Below, in pieces: positions 37,901-48,632 of a stretch of DNA of 61,005 nucleotides; the stretch's first letter is position 1; each line of letters opens with the position of its first letter. A model generated the notes under the pieces. That model saw nothing but the letters and a program-made list of their open reading frames with translations. It was not told where the DNA came from and searched no databases. A program made the position numbers and the translations under genes. The stretch is from Pelomyxa schiedti (Eukaryota > Evosea > Pelobiontida > Pelomyxidae). The stretch covers positions 708 to 61,712 of the forward strand of contig JAHLWZ010000069.1 of assembly GCA_020536535.1 (NCBI GenBank). Direction: 5' to 3'.

Positions 37901-38167
37901 CATAGTACACTCTCATTTAATATTCCAACCCACACAGCACCATTAGCATTAGGAGTTGTACTACAGAAATTAATTACGCACTGAATGTATCAGTGTGTTA
38001 TACTGGAGCTCCAAACTAGCTGCACGTGCCCGCAGTTGCACAATTTGTTCTGCCAGAGCCCCCACGTCATTCCTGCTGGAATCTGTACCTAAACTCACCC
38101 ACTTAGCCCATAGAGAAACAGCCCCGTTTTACAACGTACCATCGCCGTTTGGTTGTTGTGAGGCCAT
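34972..38167 (-). CDS. Coiled-coil/ankyrin-repeat protein with C-terminal Ras-like GTPase and CaaX box
   Basis: Predicted membrane-anchored small-GTPase-like protein with a protein-binding N-terminus. ATG 38167 (MASQQPNGD) is followed by a short helical segment (VGALAEQIVQLRARAASLEL; EELMILDRQLSAHST). Ankyrin repeats come next: NEIGQTLLHCAR, SGSGNKNVLKLLASHSANID, DANGLNALHYL, VEHPLHNAIKNGNFVGVES with LLLAHANPN, and SPLLLAISLENTQIAEILLK with FGANPY. The GTPase domain has G1 VGPPGSGKSTFI, a G3 position reading ITTPGNRS, LLLYDITQANSFRDALQWL, G4 VLVVGCKSDLPN and ALGYEHADIS. The tail ends HSCSIM with TGA at 34972, a prenylation motif. G3 lacks the usual Asp and Gln (DxxGQ), so GTP hydrolysis may be impaired. 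I know no named protein with this order. Confidence 0.75.
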
Positions 38168-38395
38168 CACTGTTCGTTTGTTCGCTGGGAATCTGTTGCC
38201 TTCACTGATTTTTTTTTCGGTGTGATTGTTGCGTTGCAATCGACTGTAGACAGATCTGTTTCGTTTTGTTCTAGGAAAAAATCTTGCTGTGTTTCGTGCA
38301 GAAGCACCAACACAAGCAGTGAAGTAGAGACTTGTTTTCTTTTGTATTCTTTTTTTTTTGCAAGGTTAAGGATAATTACTATAGTAATAGATACA

Positions 38396-39661
38396 CTAGC
38401 CACCACATCCACCACAGCCACCACCCCCGCTGCCAGAGTCTCCAGCACCAGCACCAGAACAGCCGCTGCAGGCACCCCCTGTGCTGCATCCAGAGCATGC
38501 AGTGCACACGCCGCATGATGAGCAAGCGGTGCAGGACGAGCAGGAGGCGCACACTGCCGCGCCGGTGACGAGCGGGGTGGTCTCGGTTGTGGAAGAAGGC
38601 GAGGGAGTCCGCAGCTTCAGGTCTTCGTGGTAGCGGTCCTGCCATAGGCGTGCAAACTCTATCTTGGCTGCCACTTCCTGAAGAATTTGTTGTAAGATTA
38701 AAGCGAGAGTGTAGAGGATAGGGTAGTATCGGGTGCGTTTTGTTTTGGGTACTCACCTTTTCTTTGTTGAGCACAACGGAATGAGGGAGTGGTCCTGTGA
38801 AATATTTTCCATCCGTTAACTGTGCATATTGTTCCGGCATCCAAAGATACACTTGCCACAAAAATTCTAGAGGCATTGGTGGTGCAATTAACTTCATTAC
38901 ACCCCCAGACGAGCATTCTTCAGTGGGGGTCACTTCAAGCTTGTGTGTGGAGTAAATATCAACCAGTCGTGCAAATTTCTGGTTCAATTTCGTTGGTGAT
39001 GCTGATGAAATTTTTATAGCCTCCATGCTGTGTGCACATGAGGTAATTTTTAAAAGTGTCGCACGGCAAGTATCTTCATAAATTGGTAGCAATCTTGTAG
39101 GGCGAAGGTGTGCATCAGGTATTTCTGGGAATGGCTTTTGGAAATGCTTGAGCCACAGAGAGGATGTTGCGTCAGTACTGATAAAAGATGTCTGTGTGAA
39201 GTTATCGCCTCCAATTCGGCTCAATTGTCAGAAGGAGTATACATTCAAATTAAAAACTCTCCCATACACGGTCAGTAAATCAGGAATGAACTTTTGTGGA
39301 TACAAGGCGTGCAGATGCCAAACAAGTTGTATATGTCTTGAGGGAAACCCCAGCGGCTTCTTGCTCAGTGCAGCTATGTACATAAAGTAAGGGAACAAAT
39401 GCATGGCGCGCTGGTACTCAGTGAGAAAATTGGGTGCGGCAGTTCCAGTTGCCAACCACTGTAAGTGAAAGAAAAGTTACTTGACAATAAAATAATGAAA
39501 TACGAATACATTTTGGAATTGCTTGAAGTCCTCCAGTGTCGCCCGAAGATGGGACTTTGTTGTCCCACAACAGCAACAACTACGAGAACGTCATGTTCAT
39601 CGAATAAGTTGGAAAAGTGACTATCGATACCAAGACATTTGTCCACCGCACCAAACGACAC
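38396..39661 (-). CDS. DUF1399 / glycine-rich domain protein (GRDP-like)
   Basis: The DUF1399 family is found in plants, fungi and amoebae. Plant GRDPs are linked to stress and development; the molecular function is not established. Evidence: SHLRATLEDFKQFQ, FLTEYQRAMHLFPYFMYIAA, SRHIQLVWHLHALYPQKF (the family hallmark), RIGGDNFTQTSFIST, SLWLKHFQKPFPEIPD, PPMPLEFLWQVYLWMPEQYA (second hallmark), then IEFARLWQDRYHEDL. The protein ends in a tail of about 60 residues made of Cys, Gly, Ser and Ala with repeated CxxC (CASCSSCTACSSCGVC, then CSGCSTGGACSGC) and a GGGGCGGCGG end at 38396. The tail could bind metal. The start (39661, MSFGAVDKCLGID) is the best ATG, but its splice to the next exon is unclear. 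Confidence 0.82.
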
Positions 39662-39815
39662 TATAACGAGATCGATTAACTTTTAAATATGCTCCTTAGG
39701 AAGAAAAAAAGTGACACCAGATCAGGCAAACGCCAAATCAAAAAACCAAATTGTTCACTCCATTTGCCAGATCACTGGATCAATACGCCGAAGGAGAAAC
39801 AAAACAAAAAAACAA

Positions 39816-42589
39816 ATGGCAACACGTAGACCATCGAATGGATCTGCGACGGCCAAGAGTTGGCACCAACAGCTGCATGAGTTCATTACGGGGATGTCGA
39901 CACAACCTGCTGCTGTCACGGCACCGGTGACGTCTTCTTCTCTCTCTGTTCCGAACCCGTCGACTCTAAGATCCTCGGATGATGGCGCAACGGGAACTCC
40001 TTCTTTGACGATAATGCACACGCCTTGCACGTCGAGCAGTGTGAGATCTGCCACGCAATTGGCGAAATCTGGTGAAGATCAGTACTACAAGACATCTCCA
40101 CGCTCGCATGTTCCGGTGATAAGTCCTGACGAGTGCGTCGAGGCAATGCTACCAAAAAGAGTTGTGCATAAAGAAAGAGACATACTTGTAGTTGTTTCCA
40201 CCACTTCACCTTCTGCGATCACAACCTCTGTTGTTGACTCCACTGGCTCCACTGTTACATGTAAACCAACAACTGACCCCCTTTCCGGAGGGAGTGCTGG
40301 AGCAGAGGCTGGTGTTGATGGAATTCGGTCTTCCAGCAATAGTAGTGCTGGAACCAGCAGTAGTATTGCATCCTCCACCACTACCAGCATTATTGGAGCA
40401 AGCGGAACCCCAACAACAGACCAAAACAATGTGTGCTTTTCCAATAGTTGGTTGCAACCTCTCTATGGCTCCTACATTGCTGTTGCCTTAACAGACAGAA
40501 CTTGTACAGTGTCAAGCCTCGACTTGTCACGTGTGCTTCTTTTAATTTTTTCTCCCTTTTATCCAGGGCAATTGGTTGATTACCATCAGGAAACGAGTTG
40601 GGAGATGCCGGAGTGACCTTGTTGTCGTTCGGCTTGAAGCACAATCGGACTCTACAATCCTTAAATTTATCATGCAAGTCACCTCTTTATCCTTATCATC
40701 TCAGAACCAACATGCATCGATTACATAAAAAGATAATAATATTGGGGGAGAGGGACTGAGGTCAATTGCCGCATGCCGTATGGCTAATCTCAGAAAGCTC
40801 GCTTTATCTGGTACTTGTATATACGTTAGTGTACTTTTTCTCATCAAAGTAAAAGGCAACCGACTTATTGGACAAGACCCAGTGGGTCTCATCTCTATTC
40901 TTGAGACATTTAAAAACCTTTCAACTTTGATTCTGAAAGGTTTCTTTCATGAAGCGACTTGAAACTTATTTTCCTAGATGTTGGGTTAAGATCATCACAA
41001 GAGATTGGAATGGGACTCCAGCAGAACTCGAATTTATTACAATTGATTCTGCGAGGAAATTCTGTTGATATGGAATTTCTTGTCCAAGCATTGAAAGTAC
41101 CACATGTACATTTAATGCAACTTGACGTTTCTCGTATTCCTATTTTTTTTTTCGACCATGGAACTTTAACATTCCAGCAGATAATCAGATTACAGATGAA
41201 GGTGCCAAACTCTTGGCCGATGCACTAAAAACCAGTACTGTGCTAGCACACGTCGATCTAAGTGGTACCCTTCGCCACTCTCACTTATGATACACATTGG
41301 GAAAAAAGGAAATAGTATTCGATATGAGGGGGCAATCGCTTTAGCGGGATCACTACGAGTTAACAGATCTTTAATATGCCTCCGCCTAAATGGTATTCCT
41401 CTCTGAAAGTGGAATTACGTTTATTTCTTCTGAAGATAACAAAATTGGGCAATATGGCCTTGAAAGTATTGCTAGCTCTCTTTTTGAAAATCAGTGTCTT
41501 TGGGAGTTAGCACTTGGCGGACTTGGTAACGATATATTCTGTTTAAGACATAGTAATACCTCTCAGGAAATACTTCCCATGCAATTGAGTGCATGTGTGA
41601 AGCATTGAAGAAAAATACTGGCCTTTTACACTTAAATTTGACACGTAAGCTATGTTTACAATCTAATTAAAGTCACTCGTTGCAAGGAAACACTTTTGAC
41701 AAAACTGGATTTGACTGTTTAACAACCATGCTTAAGAATAACTCAACATTACGCTGTTTAAATTTATCATGTTTGTTGACTTCCTTCCATAGCCAGACCT
41801 AATTCTTTTATACCGAAAGGTACACAACTTACTCCTCCCACTCTTAGTTCTCTTGCGGAAGCAATCAACATATCATCAGTGCAACACCTCAATATTTCCG
41901 GTTGTTCTCCCGCTCTTTTTGAGATGGGGTCTAACTGAATTCCATAGACAACAACGAAATTATCGATTCGCAATGCATTCTTGATCTTATTGTACATTCG
42001 GCAAAATTACAATTCTTGTCAATATCCAGTGTGTTGTTACGCTTTTAATGACCTTGTTCACGTACTATGGCAGATTTATTCACAGACGCCCAGTCTGACA
42101 GTCTTATAACGGCATGTAAATCAAGCACTATAGAACACTACGACTTCGGTGCGTTCAAAAAGAAACAACAACCCTCGTGTGAAACTGAAAAATACAGGTA
42201 ATCTATTAGAACCTTGGCTTGCAATAAGTGAGCACTTAAAATTGCGACAGCAACAACGAGGAGGTACCCTTCTCTAACCAAGCAATATTGCGTGCATACA
42301 CAGCCACTAACAAAACATTGCAGACCACTTCCTCATTGAAATCAAGCGAATACACGGCAACTTCTTTGCGATCCTCGGCAGTTGTTTTTCTGAAACAGCA
42401 TCGGTGTTTGCTCTGGAAGCAGAGTCTCCCATAGACCAGGCACCCACCCGGGTCACTGACTGTTACTGCCTCTCAGATACCACCCTGGTGTTTTCTCTGC
42501 CAGAGGGAATGAGGCCTCCCTTTACAGTGACTGTAGAGGTTTACGGCCGCACCCCTCGTGGCGCCTCTCGTCTGACTCTGCAAGAGTAA
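39816..42589 (+). CDS. Leucine-rich-repeat (RNI-type) protein with Ser/Thr-rich N-terminus
   Basis: ATG 39816 (MATRRPSNGSATAKSWHQQL) starts a ~220-residue low-complexity segment rich in Ser, Thr and Gly. After an intron at about 40500 come many ribonuclease-inhibitor-type LRR units, each close to one exon: GLRSIAACRMANLRKLALSG, VGLISILETFKNLSTLILKG, EIGMGLQQNSNLLQLILRGN, ITDEGAKLLADALKTSTVLA, IRYEGAIALAGSLRVNRSLI with CLRLN, and IGQYGLESIASSLFENQCLW. The phase-like one-repeat-per-exon layout suggests repeat expansion by exon duplication. The C-terminus (FFAILGSCFSETASVFALEA through TPRGASRLTLQE, TAA at 42587-42589) is not an LRR and not recognised. It is probably an intracellular binding scaffold. 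Confidence 0.78.
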
Positions 42590-42671
42590 ACCTAATTACA
42601 ATCTGTTATCTGTTGTTATTTAATTTTTCTTCTTGTAATTTTTACAGTTGCACAGCTTAATTGCCGAAACG

Positions 42672-44695
42672 ATGCCTCACAAACAAAGCGCGCGTTCCAA
42701 GGCCCAGGATCGACGTGTTCGTGTTTCTTCTTTTGTTGTTCCATTTTTGGCATTTTACCAACACCTATCTGCACTGCTTTTTTCGTTTTTTTTTCAAACG
42801 CATAGGCACTGAGACAACACGCGAAAAAAGCTGCTGAAGAAGAGAGAGCAAATGTGCCACGTTCGTTTGTTGTAAGACGTGGAAAACTTGGAGTACATGT
42901 GAAGCAATTGGTGGCAGACATACGACAAATGGTGTCGCCGTATACTGCTGATTTAAACGTGAGTGGTTCTATTTTTTTTTTTTGGTTTGGGTCCAACCTG
43001 TTAATTTTTTTATTAGGAAAGTGGGGATATAAAGATGCCTCAGTGGATGACAATGGCTGCAGAATGGCAAGTCAGCCACTTTTTGGCTCTGAAGTATGCA
43101 CTTTTTATTTTTATTTTTTTAAATTTTAAGACTCATAACGCGCTTGTAGATCATCAAAGGTTGGCATCACACACCTGCAGTTTGCCACATTCCCTACTGG
43201 CCCAGCCCTTACTTTCGAAGTAAACAGCTTTTCGACAAAAGAAGATGTCGAGCACTTTTATCATACACCCAAGCTGCATTTGCCACACCTTTATTCTCGG
43301 CCTCCACTAGTACATACCCCTTTTTTTTTTCGGGCTTTCTTCTTACAGAACACACAGCTAATTATGAACAATTTTGACCTCTCTCAAAGTCACCACAACC
43401 TGCTTGTTTCCATGTTTCAAGGACTGTTTCCAAAAATTAACCTCAGCACAGTAAGACCCTTCTACCTACAAAGACCTGTGTCAGTATCTTTTCTCGTTCT
43501 CACCTCTCACAGACCAACCTCGGTGATTACAAGCGTGTTCTGCTCATCAACTACAACAAGGAGGACAACAGCATTTCGATTCGGCACTACAAAACAAGTG
43601 TTCGCCACCGACGCCGTGGCCGCCGTCTTCCAACAGCCGTCGCCAAAGCACTTTCAGGACCACTTCCCAGCCTCGGCCACTTGGCTGATATTGCAGACTT
43701 GGTTCCCAGAGAAAAAGAAGATACCGAAAAAGAAGATACCGAAAAGGAAGCTACCGAAAAGAAAGATACTGAAAAGAAAGAGGAGGAGGAGGAGGAGAAA
43801 GAGGAAGAGGAAGAGGAGGAGGAGAAAGAGGAAGAGGAAGAGGAGGAGGAAGAGGAAGAAGAAGAAGAAGCTCCAGAACCAACACCAGAGGAGGAAAAAA
43901 GTGTAAGTGGTTCCCACATCTCAAATTAAAAACCTCCCTCCAACCAAACAGAACATATCAAGATTAATTCCAACTCAACACCAAAACTACAGCACGTGGC
44001 AAAGACAAATGATGGGTCTTCAGTCTTTCTTTATGAAATAGGGCCCAGGCTTAACGTTTCACTGTATAAAGTCGAAGAAGGACTTTTTGAGGGTGCCATT
44101 CTGTATCACATCAGTGGTAATACACCAAGCTTCAACTGCGAACAGTGCTAATTTTCCACTAGGAAGGACTTACACAGCTGAAGAAGTAAGAGCAAAGAAC
44201 CCCGCAGCAAAGTGAGTAATACTGTCCCGGGTAGCAAAAACTATCAAGTGTAATTATCCCCATAGGAAAAGGAAACGCAAAATGTTGGCAGCAGCTGAAG
44301 CCAAGGCAGAAGAGGCCACTGGGAAGAAGAAAAAGTCACTTGATCATCTTGCTAAATACACCGAGCTGCCCCCTGAACAGAACGCAACTGACACTGCTGA
44401 GGATAATGCAGCATGGTATCGAGAGGAAGTAGGCAAGGAACCATCTCCTGAGGAATTTTCTTCTGGTTGGTGTCCTCACAAGTTTCCAAATTAACTCACT
44501 CCACAATCAGCAGGACGGAGAGGTGGATTTAGAGGATTTGGGAGAGGCAGAGGGTTTGGAGGAAGAGGGGGATTTCGAGGAAGGGGTGGATTTAGAGGAA
44601 GAGGAGGATTCAGGGGACGAGGAGGACGAGGGGGAGGATTTAGAGGGAGAGGTGGATTCTCAGGTCCAAGCCCCAAGAGACCTAGAACGGGCTAA
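42672..44695 (+). CDS. PPAN: SSF1/Peter Pan Brix-domain ribosome biogenesis factor
   Basis: Brix protein needed for 27S pre-rRNA processing and 60S assembly in the nucleolus. ATG 42672 gives MPHKQSARSKAQDRR. Then come PRSFVVRRGKLGVHVKQLVA, DIRQMVSPYTADLN, SGDIKMPQWMTMAAEWQVSHF, HLQFATFPTGPALTFEVN, EHFYHTPKLHLPHLY, TQLIMNNFDLSQSHHNLLVS, MFQGLFPKINLST, and VLLINYNKEDNSISIRHYKT, the canonical Brix order. After the domain there is a KEDTEKE repeat and a poly-Glu tract (43680-43905). Next come IGPRLNVSLYKVEEGLFEG and AAKKRKRKML, then a C-terminal RGG/FRGRGG block (44515-44665) ending SPKRPRTG with TAA at 44693-44695. The Glu-rich frame over the RGG block is a shadow. The RGG tail is an unusual addition for the family. 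Confidence 0.92.
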
Positions 44696-44854
44696 GAAAC
44701 ATCTACAAAAACTTCTCGTTGTTGTCGTCGGGTTTACAGCAGCCCTCACTGCAGGAAGGTTCTTATGCCAATCATGCACAGGAAATTGTCTTACAAAAGG
44801 ATTCTTTGTCACAACAAGTGATCTCCTACTGTTTTTCTCATTCTTTGTTTTTGT

Positions 44855-45538
44855 TCAGTGCATCGCACGTGTGCCCTGACAAGTAGGCCACAACAATGCC
44901 ACTGCAGCACAGATGCAAATGACGCAAAGTGCCAGGAACGGAAGCATCCAACCCAGAGCGGGCACGTCGGTGTGGCCAATGAGTGGAAGCAGAGCCAGGT
45001 CGCACAGAACATAGTCCGGGGGCTGCCCGGGAGGTGAAACCACACCCGCAAATGTTGCAAGAACAGCAACGTGAGTGAACTGTACACCGCCGGAAGTGAC
45101 AGGAGCTCCACTAGAGTCAGTCCTGAAGGTAACCTTCTCAACATTGAGCAAATCTCTGTCCCGCGGCGAACGTTGTTCCAGCAGGTGTCGATCGGCGTCC
45201 ATCCCACTGTTGTCAACAAAGCGGAAGGAGAAAGAAGAGGGCGACGTCGCGAGGTAAGATACTTTGACCTCGTAGCCGGTGTCAGGGAGAGTGCCGGCAA
45301 CTTGTACAAGCAGCTCACGTCCGTACGCCACCGCGAGGCCCCAGAGAGGCCGGCTCGGGCCGAGTGTGTGGGTGGTGTAATCTTCTTCGGGAGGCAGAGG
45401 CAAACCAGTCGGTGCACCATCAGTAGATCGCTGCTGGGGCACAGTCTCGCCAACAACAGTGCAACTCGACAACAGCAAACAAACGCCACCGCAGATCACA
45501 ACAACCAGGACACCCACTGATACGGACACACGCGCCAT
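44855..45538 (-). CDS. Intronless type I membrane protein, unknown family
   Basis: A single open frame of 227 codons from ATG 45538. It has an N-terminal signal sequence (MARVSVSVGVLVVVICGGVC, then LLLSSCTVVGE), and a luminal/extracellular part with VAYGRELLVQVAGTLPDTGY, EVKVSYLATSPSSFSFRFVD, NVEKVTFRTDSSG and GVQFTHVAVLATFAG. A single C-terminal membrane helix follows (LGWMLPFLALCVICICAAVA) with a short cytosolic tail (TCQGTRAMH). The beta-rich luminal part with VKVSYLATSPSSFSFRFV recalls one-pass ER proteins that assist folding or GPI synthesis, but I cannot assign a name. Lack of introns is unusual for this window. Confidence 0.75.
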   Translation of the reverse strand: MARVSVSVGVLVVVICGGVCLLLSSCTVVGETVPQQRSTDGAPTGLPLPPEEDYTTHTLGPSRPLWGLAVAYGRELLVQVAGTLPDTGYEVKVSYLATSPSSFSFRFVDNSGMDADRHLLEQRSPRDRDLLNVEKVTFRTDSSGAPVTSGGVQFTHVAVLATFAGVVSPPGQPPDYVLCDLALLPLIGHTDVPALGWMLPFLALCVICICAAVALLWPTCQGTRAMH

Positions 45539-45558
45539 CGTTGTTGGACGAAATTATT

Positions 45559-46366
45559 GGGACTCTCCAAAAAATTCAGAAAAATCACTTTCCAAGTGAT
45601 TATCTCTCTCTGGTTGCCTTGGTTTGAGCCTGTATTGGGAGAGACGGTGTAACATTTGTTGTAGACGATGGCGTGAGCAGCCCGCCTGGAACCACCATGG
45701 TGGAGAGGAGAAAAACCTCCAACACAGGGAAAACTGGGTGTATACACACCCGGCAAAAAGTGTATACAAATTTTGGAGAAAAAAGAAGAAGGAAAAAAAT
45801 TACCAGATGGAAAAAAAACTTGTGCGGTTGGTTCTATCCTGTGGCTGTAGGTCTAAGTAAGTTCTATTGGCTGATGGATTTCTCGTAATCTGTTGGGACC
45901 CTGAGGGGGCTCCCGGGAGCTATTCGGGGGACACCCAGAACGGACTCTCGTGCCCTTCTAAAGCTGGCATAACACCGTTGTAGTTGTCTGAGCGAAAAGC
46001 AAAGTAAATAAAGAATAAACTCTGGGGTTTGTTGTTGGGCATCTTACACACAAGAAAAACAAACAACCACCTTACACCCCAGCACCACAAACGTAGCAAT
46101 TGATGTTGAAGCAGTGCCGCGAAGTCGCCGCGCACAATTACCTCAACTGGTACCATCGCCGACAAGGCTGCGGCCAGTGTGTTGCCGATTTCACCCCCCC
46201 CACTCATGCCACCCCTTTGCCGTGGTTGCCACAACAATCCCTGCCAACTACCTTCCCTGGCGCACGTGTCTTTCCCTAGAGCCCGGTTGTCTCCAAATTT
46301 TTTTCCGTTGTATACAAATTTTTTCTAAGTCGATTTTTGTATACAAAATCCGCCGTGGGGAGTCCC
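45559..46366. mobile_element. Copy 1 of a repeat family with inverted ends (MITE-like, ~808 bp)
   Basis: The unit starts GGGACTCTCCAAAAAATTC and ends CCGTGGGGAGTCCC, so the ends are inverted repeats of each other (GGGACTC / GAGTCCC) over about 10 bp with one mismatch. No coding frame spans it. Its parts recur elsewhere in the window: the left ~180 bp at 46390, the middle at 47339-47516 and 47880-48165, and the right 66 bp at 52021. This fits a non-autonomous DNA transposon. I could not identify a clean target-site duplication. Confidence 0.6.
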
Positions 46367-46389
46367 AAAATTGTAATTCTGGCAGTTTT

Positions 46390-46571
46390 GGGACTCTCCA
46401 AAAAATTCAGAAGAATCACTTTCCAAGTGATTAGCTCTCTCTGGTTGCCTTGGTTTGAGCCTGTATTGGGAGAGACGGTGTAACATTTGTTGTAGATGAT
46501 GGCGTGAGCAGCCCGCCTGGAACCACCATGGTGGAGAGGAGAAAAACCTCCAACACAGGGAAAACTGGGTG
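46390..46571. repeat. Copy 2 of the left end of the repeat family
   Basis: Nearly identical to 45559-45740 (for example cagaagaatcactttccaag against cagaaaaatcactttccaag), starting with the same GGGACTCTCC end. It stands only 23 bp after the right end of copy 1, so two copies lie in tandem or one is nested. Similarity stops at aaaactgggtg; a different sequence follows. Confidence 0.8.
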
Positions 46572-46654
46572 CATAGAGCACCTGCGCGCAAAGCGGACCG
46601 ACTCAAAAAGGGGACGGGGTGGCAGTGCTGTTTTCACCCAAATGGGAAATGTCT

Positions 46655-46725
46655 CCTGGGAGCGTTTTGGGAGAGTTCCCAGGAGGGAGAGCTTGGGAGC
46701 GTTTTGGGAGTGATTTGGGAGTGAT
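46655..46725. repeat. Short degenerate tandem repeat (gggagcgttttgggag)
   Basis: A purine-rich cluster holds gggagcgttttgggag twice, interleaved with gagttcccaggaggga and followed by tgatttgggagtgatgagg. No gene is visible. It may be an internal subrepeat of the second element. Confidence 0.6.
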
Positions 46726-47338
46726 GAGGCCTCAATCCCTTTGATTATTCCTAGAAGGAGCCTTTTCTTTTGCTCCTCAAGACTGTCGCATATCCGGCAT
46801 CACCGGCGATTTCGCGGACAGCTATTTCACAACAATCTGATTCATTGAATGCCGCCATTGGAGCCACTAAGTTTGTGAAGAACAAAGAAAGAGATAATAA
46901 TAAATAATCGTGGGTTCTGTTGATCTGGTACCACGCAGTTTGGGAGGAATAGATCCTCTTGAGGAAGGATTCTGCAGATTAGTCTGAGTAGGACCTCTGG
47001 GTAGTAGGAACTTGTGTAGGAGGGGACATGAACACCACCATGAGCACTACCACAAGCACCACCACTTAGAGCTCCACCAGCACTACTGGACATATTCCCA
47101 CTGTGCCATGGCAATGGGAGTTGTGATTAACTGATGGTGATTAGGCGGAATCAAGTGTGATTCACTGACTGTGAAGGACCTTCTCTGCTTCTATGGACCT
47201 TCCACACAAAAATGGTATGCAGTCCACTTCCACTCCTTGTTTTGGTAAGTGGTACAGGTTTTGCCCTCATCCAGATTAGGGACAGATGCTCTACACCCGG
47301 CAAAAAGTGTCTCCAAAGTTTGGGTCCATTTTGGAAAA

Positions 47339-48165
47339 CCCAGATGGAAAAAAAACTTGTGCAGTTGGTTCTATCCTGTGGCTGTAGGTCTAAGTAAGTG
47401 ATGGATTTCCCATAATCTGTTGGGACCCTGAGGGGGCTATTCAGGGGACACCCAGAACGGACTCTCGTGCCCTTCTAAAGCTGGCATACCACCATTGCAG
47501 TTGTCTGAGTGAAAAGTGTGTACTTTATCAAGTACACGAGCTTTAGCTCTATGGACACCCTGCAGACTCTGTACAAATCCCGACTCTCGAGATCCAATGC
47601 GGGCTTGATGGAATTACTGGAATAAGGCAGTGACGATCTTATGAGACGCAGAACGCACTAATGCGGACTGCAGTGGTGATTGATTCTAAGGTAATCTTGA
47701 CTGAGAATTGGACAACAGTGTGGCTTCGAAGCTAACCGCACCTAACCACACCAAAATAATTATCCTTTGAACACGTGCAACCCAAGCACGAGAACAAGCA
47801 AGAGAACCTTTACACTCACACTCTCTTTCGTTCTTTTCCCTCTGTGGGGCTTTATTCTCTTCCCACAGAAGCTAACAAAAGCAAAGTAATAAAGAATAAA
47901 CTCTGGGGTTTGTGGTTGGGCTACACACAAGAAAAACAAAGAACCACCTTACACCCCAGCACCACAAACGTAGCCATTGATGTTGAACCAGTGCTGTGAA
48001 GTCGCCATGATTAATTACCTCAACTGGTACTGTCACCAACAAGGCCGCAGCCAGTGTGTTGCTGATTTCACCCCCCCCACTCATGCCACCCCTTTGCCAT
48101 GGTTGCCACAACAATCCCTGCCAACTACCTTCACTGGCGCACGTGTGTTTCCCTGAGTGGAATTT
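47339..48165. mobile_element. Second copy of the middle of the repeat family, interrupted by a ~360 bp insertion
   Basis: 47339-47516 matches 45803-45995 (gatggaaaaaaaacttgtgc..., tgttgggaccctgaggggg..., small deletions). 47880-48165 matches 45996-46280 (aataaagaataaactctggg..., ttcaccccccccactcatgc). Between them 47517-47879 has no counterpart in copy 1. The insertion starts with a perfect 8-bp hairpin, GTGTACTT-TATC-AAGTACAC at 47518-47537. Either an element inserted here or copy 1 suffered a deletion. Confidence 0.75.
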
Positions 48166-48606
48166 GACACGGTCAACTGTAGGCCTGTGTGATTCAGTGA
48201 ATCCACAGGCAAACTTTTCAATGCAAACCGCTGAAGCAATGCAGGACTGAGAGACAGGTTCTGAGTCAGCAGTGTGGACTTAACGAATTTGGAAATCAAC
48301 TTCATGGAAATCTCCATGATCATTTGACTCGATTTCAAGGCCTTTATAAGCTTGATGCTCCAAGCTCAGAATCACATTGAAAAAACACACAAACTCAAAC
48401 AACAAACACAAGGCAAACAATAGAACCCTTTATTCCAATCGAATTCATCTCTTTCTGTCTTCCGTTATTGAGTGAGTATCCCCACATTAGTTCAAACACA
48501 ACATACACAGAAGCATACAGGCCGTCGCAAGTTGTTGGGTGGTCAACTGTAGGCAGTTGCAAGTGTGTGCTTCTGTGTTGTGTTTGTTTGTTGTAGTAGT
48601 AAACCT

Positions 48607-48632
48607 CTTTTTTTTTTTTTTTTTTTTTTTCT
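48607..48632. repeat. Poly-T tract
   Basis: An uninterrupted run of about 26 T, followed by CTTTAGCTTCTGCAG. On the plus strand it looks like a polypyrimidine tract before an acceptor. It could also be the reverse of a poly-A tail. Neither reading is proven. Confidence 0.8.

Noticed and set aside
44523-44879. Glu/Asp-rich open frame (MDLEDLGEAEGLEEEG...)
   Set aside because: It is the other frame of the RGG block. The RGG frame continues the SSF1/PPAN exon and ends properly.
48607-48632. Poly-T as the reversed tail of a retrotransposon
   Set aside because: No reverse transcriptase frame or target duplication nearby; T-rich tracts before acceptors are common in this genome.
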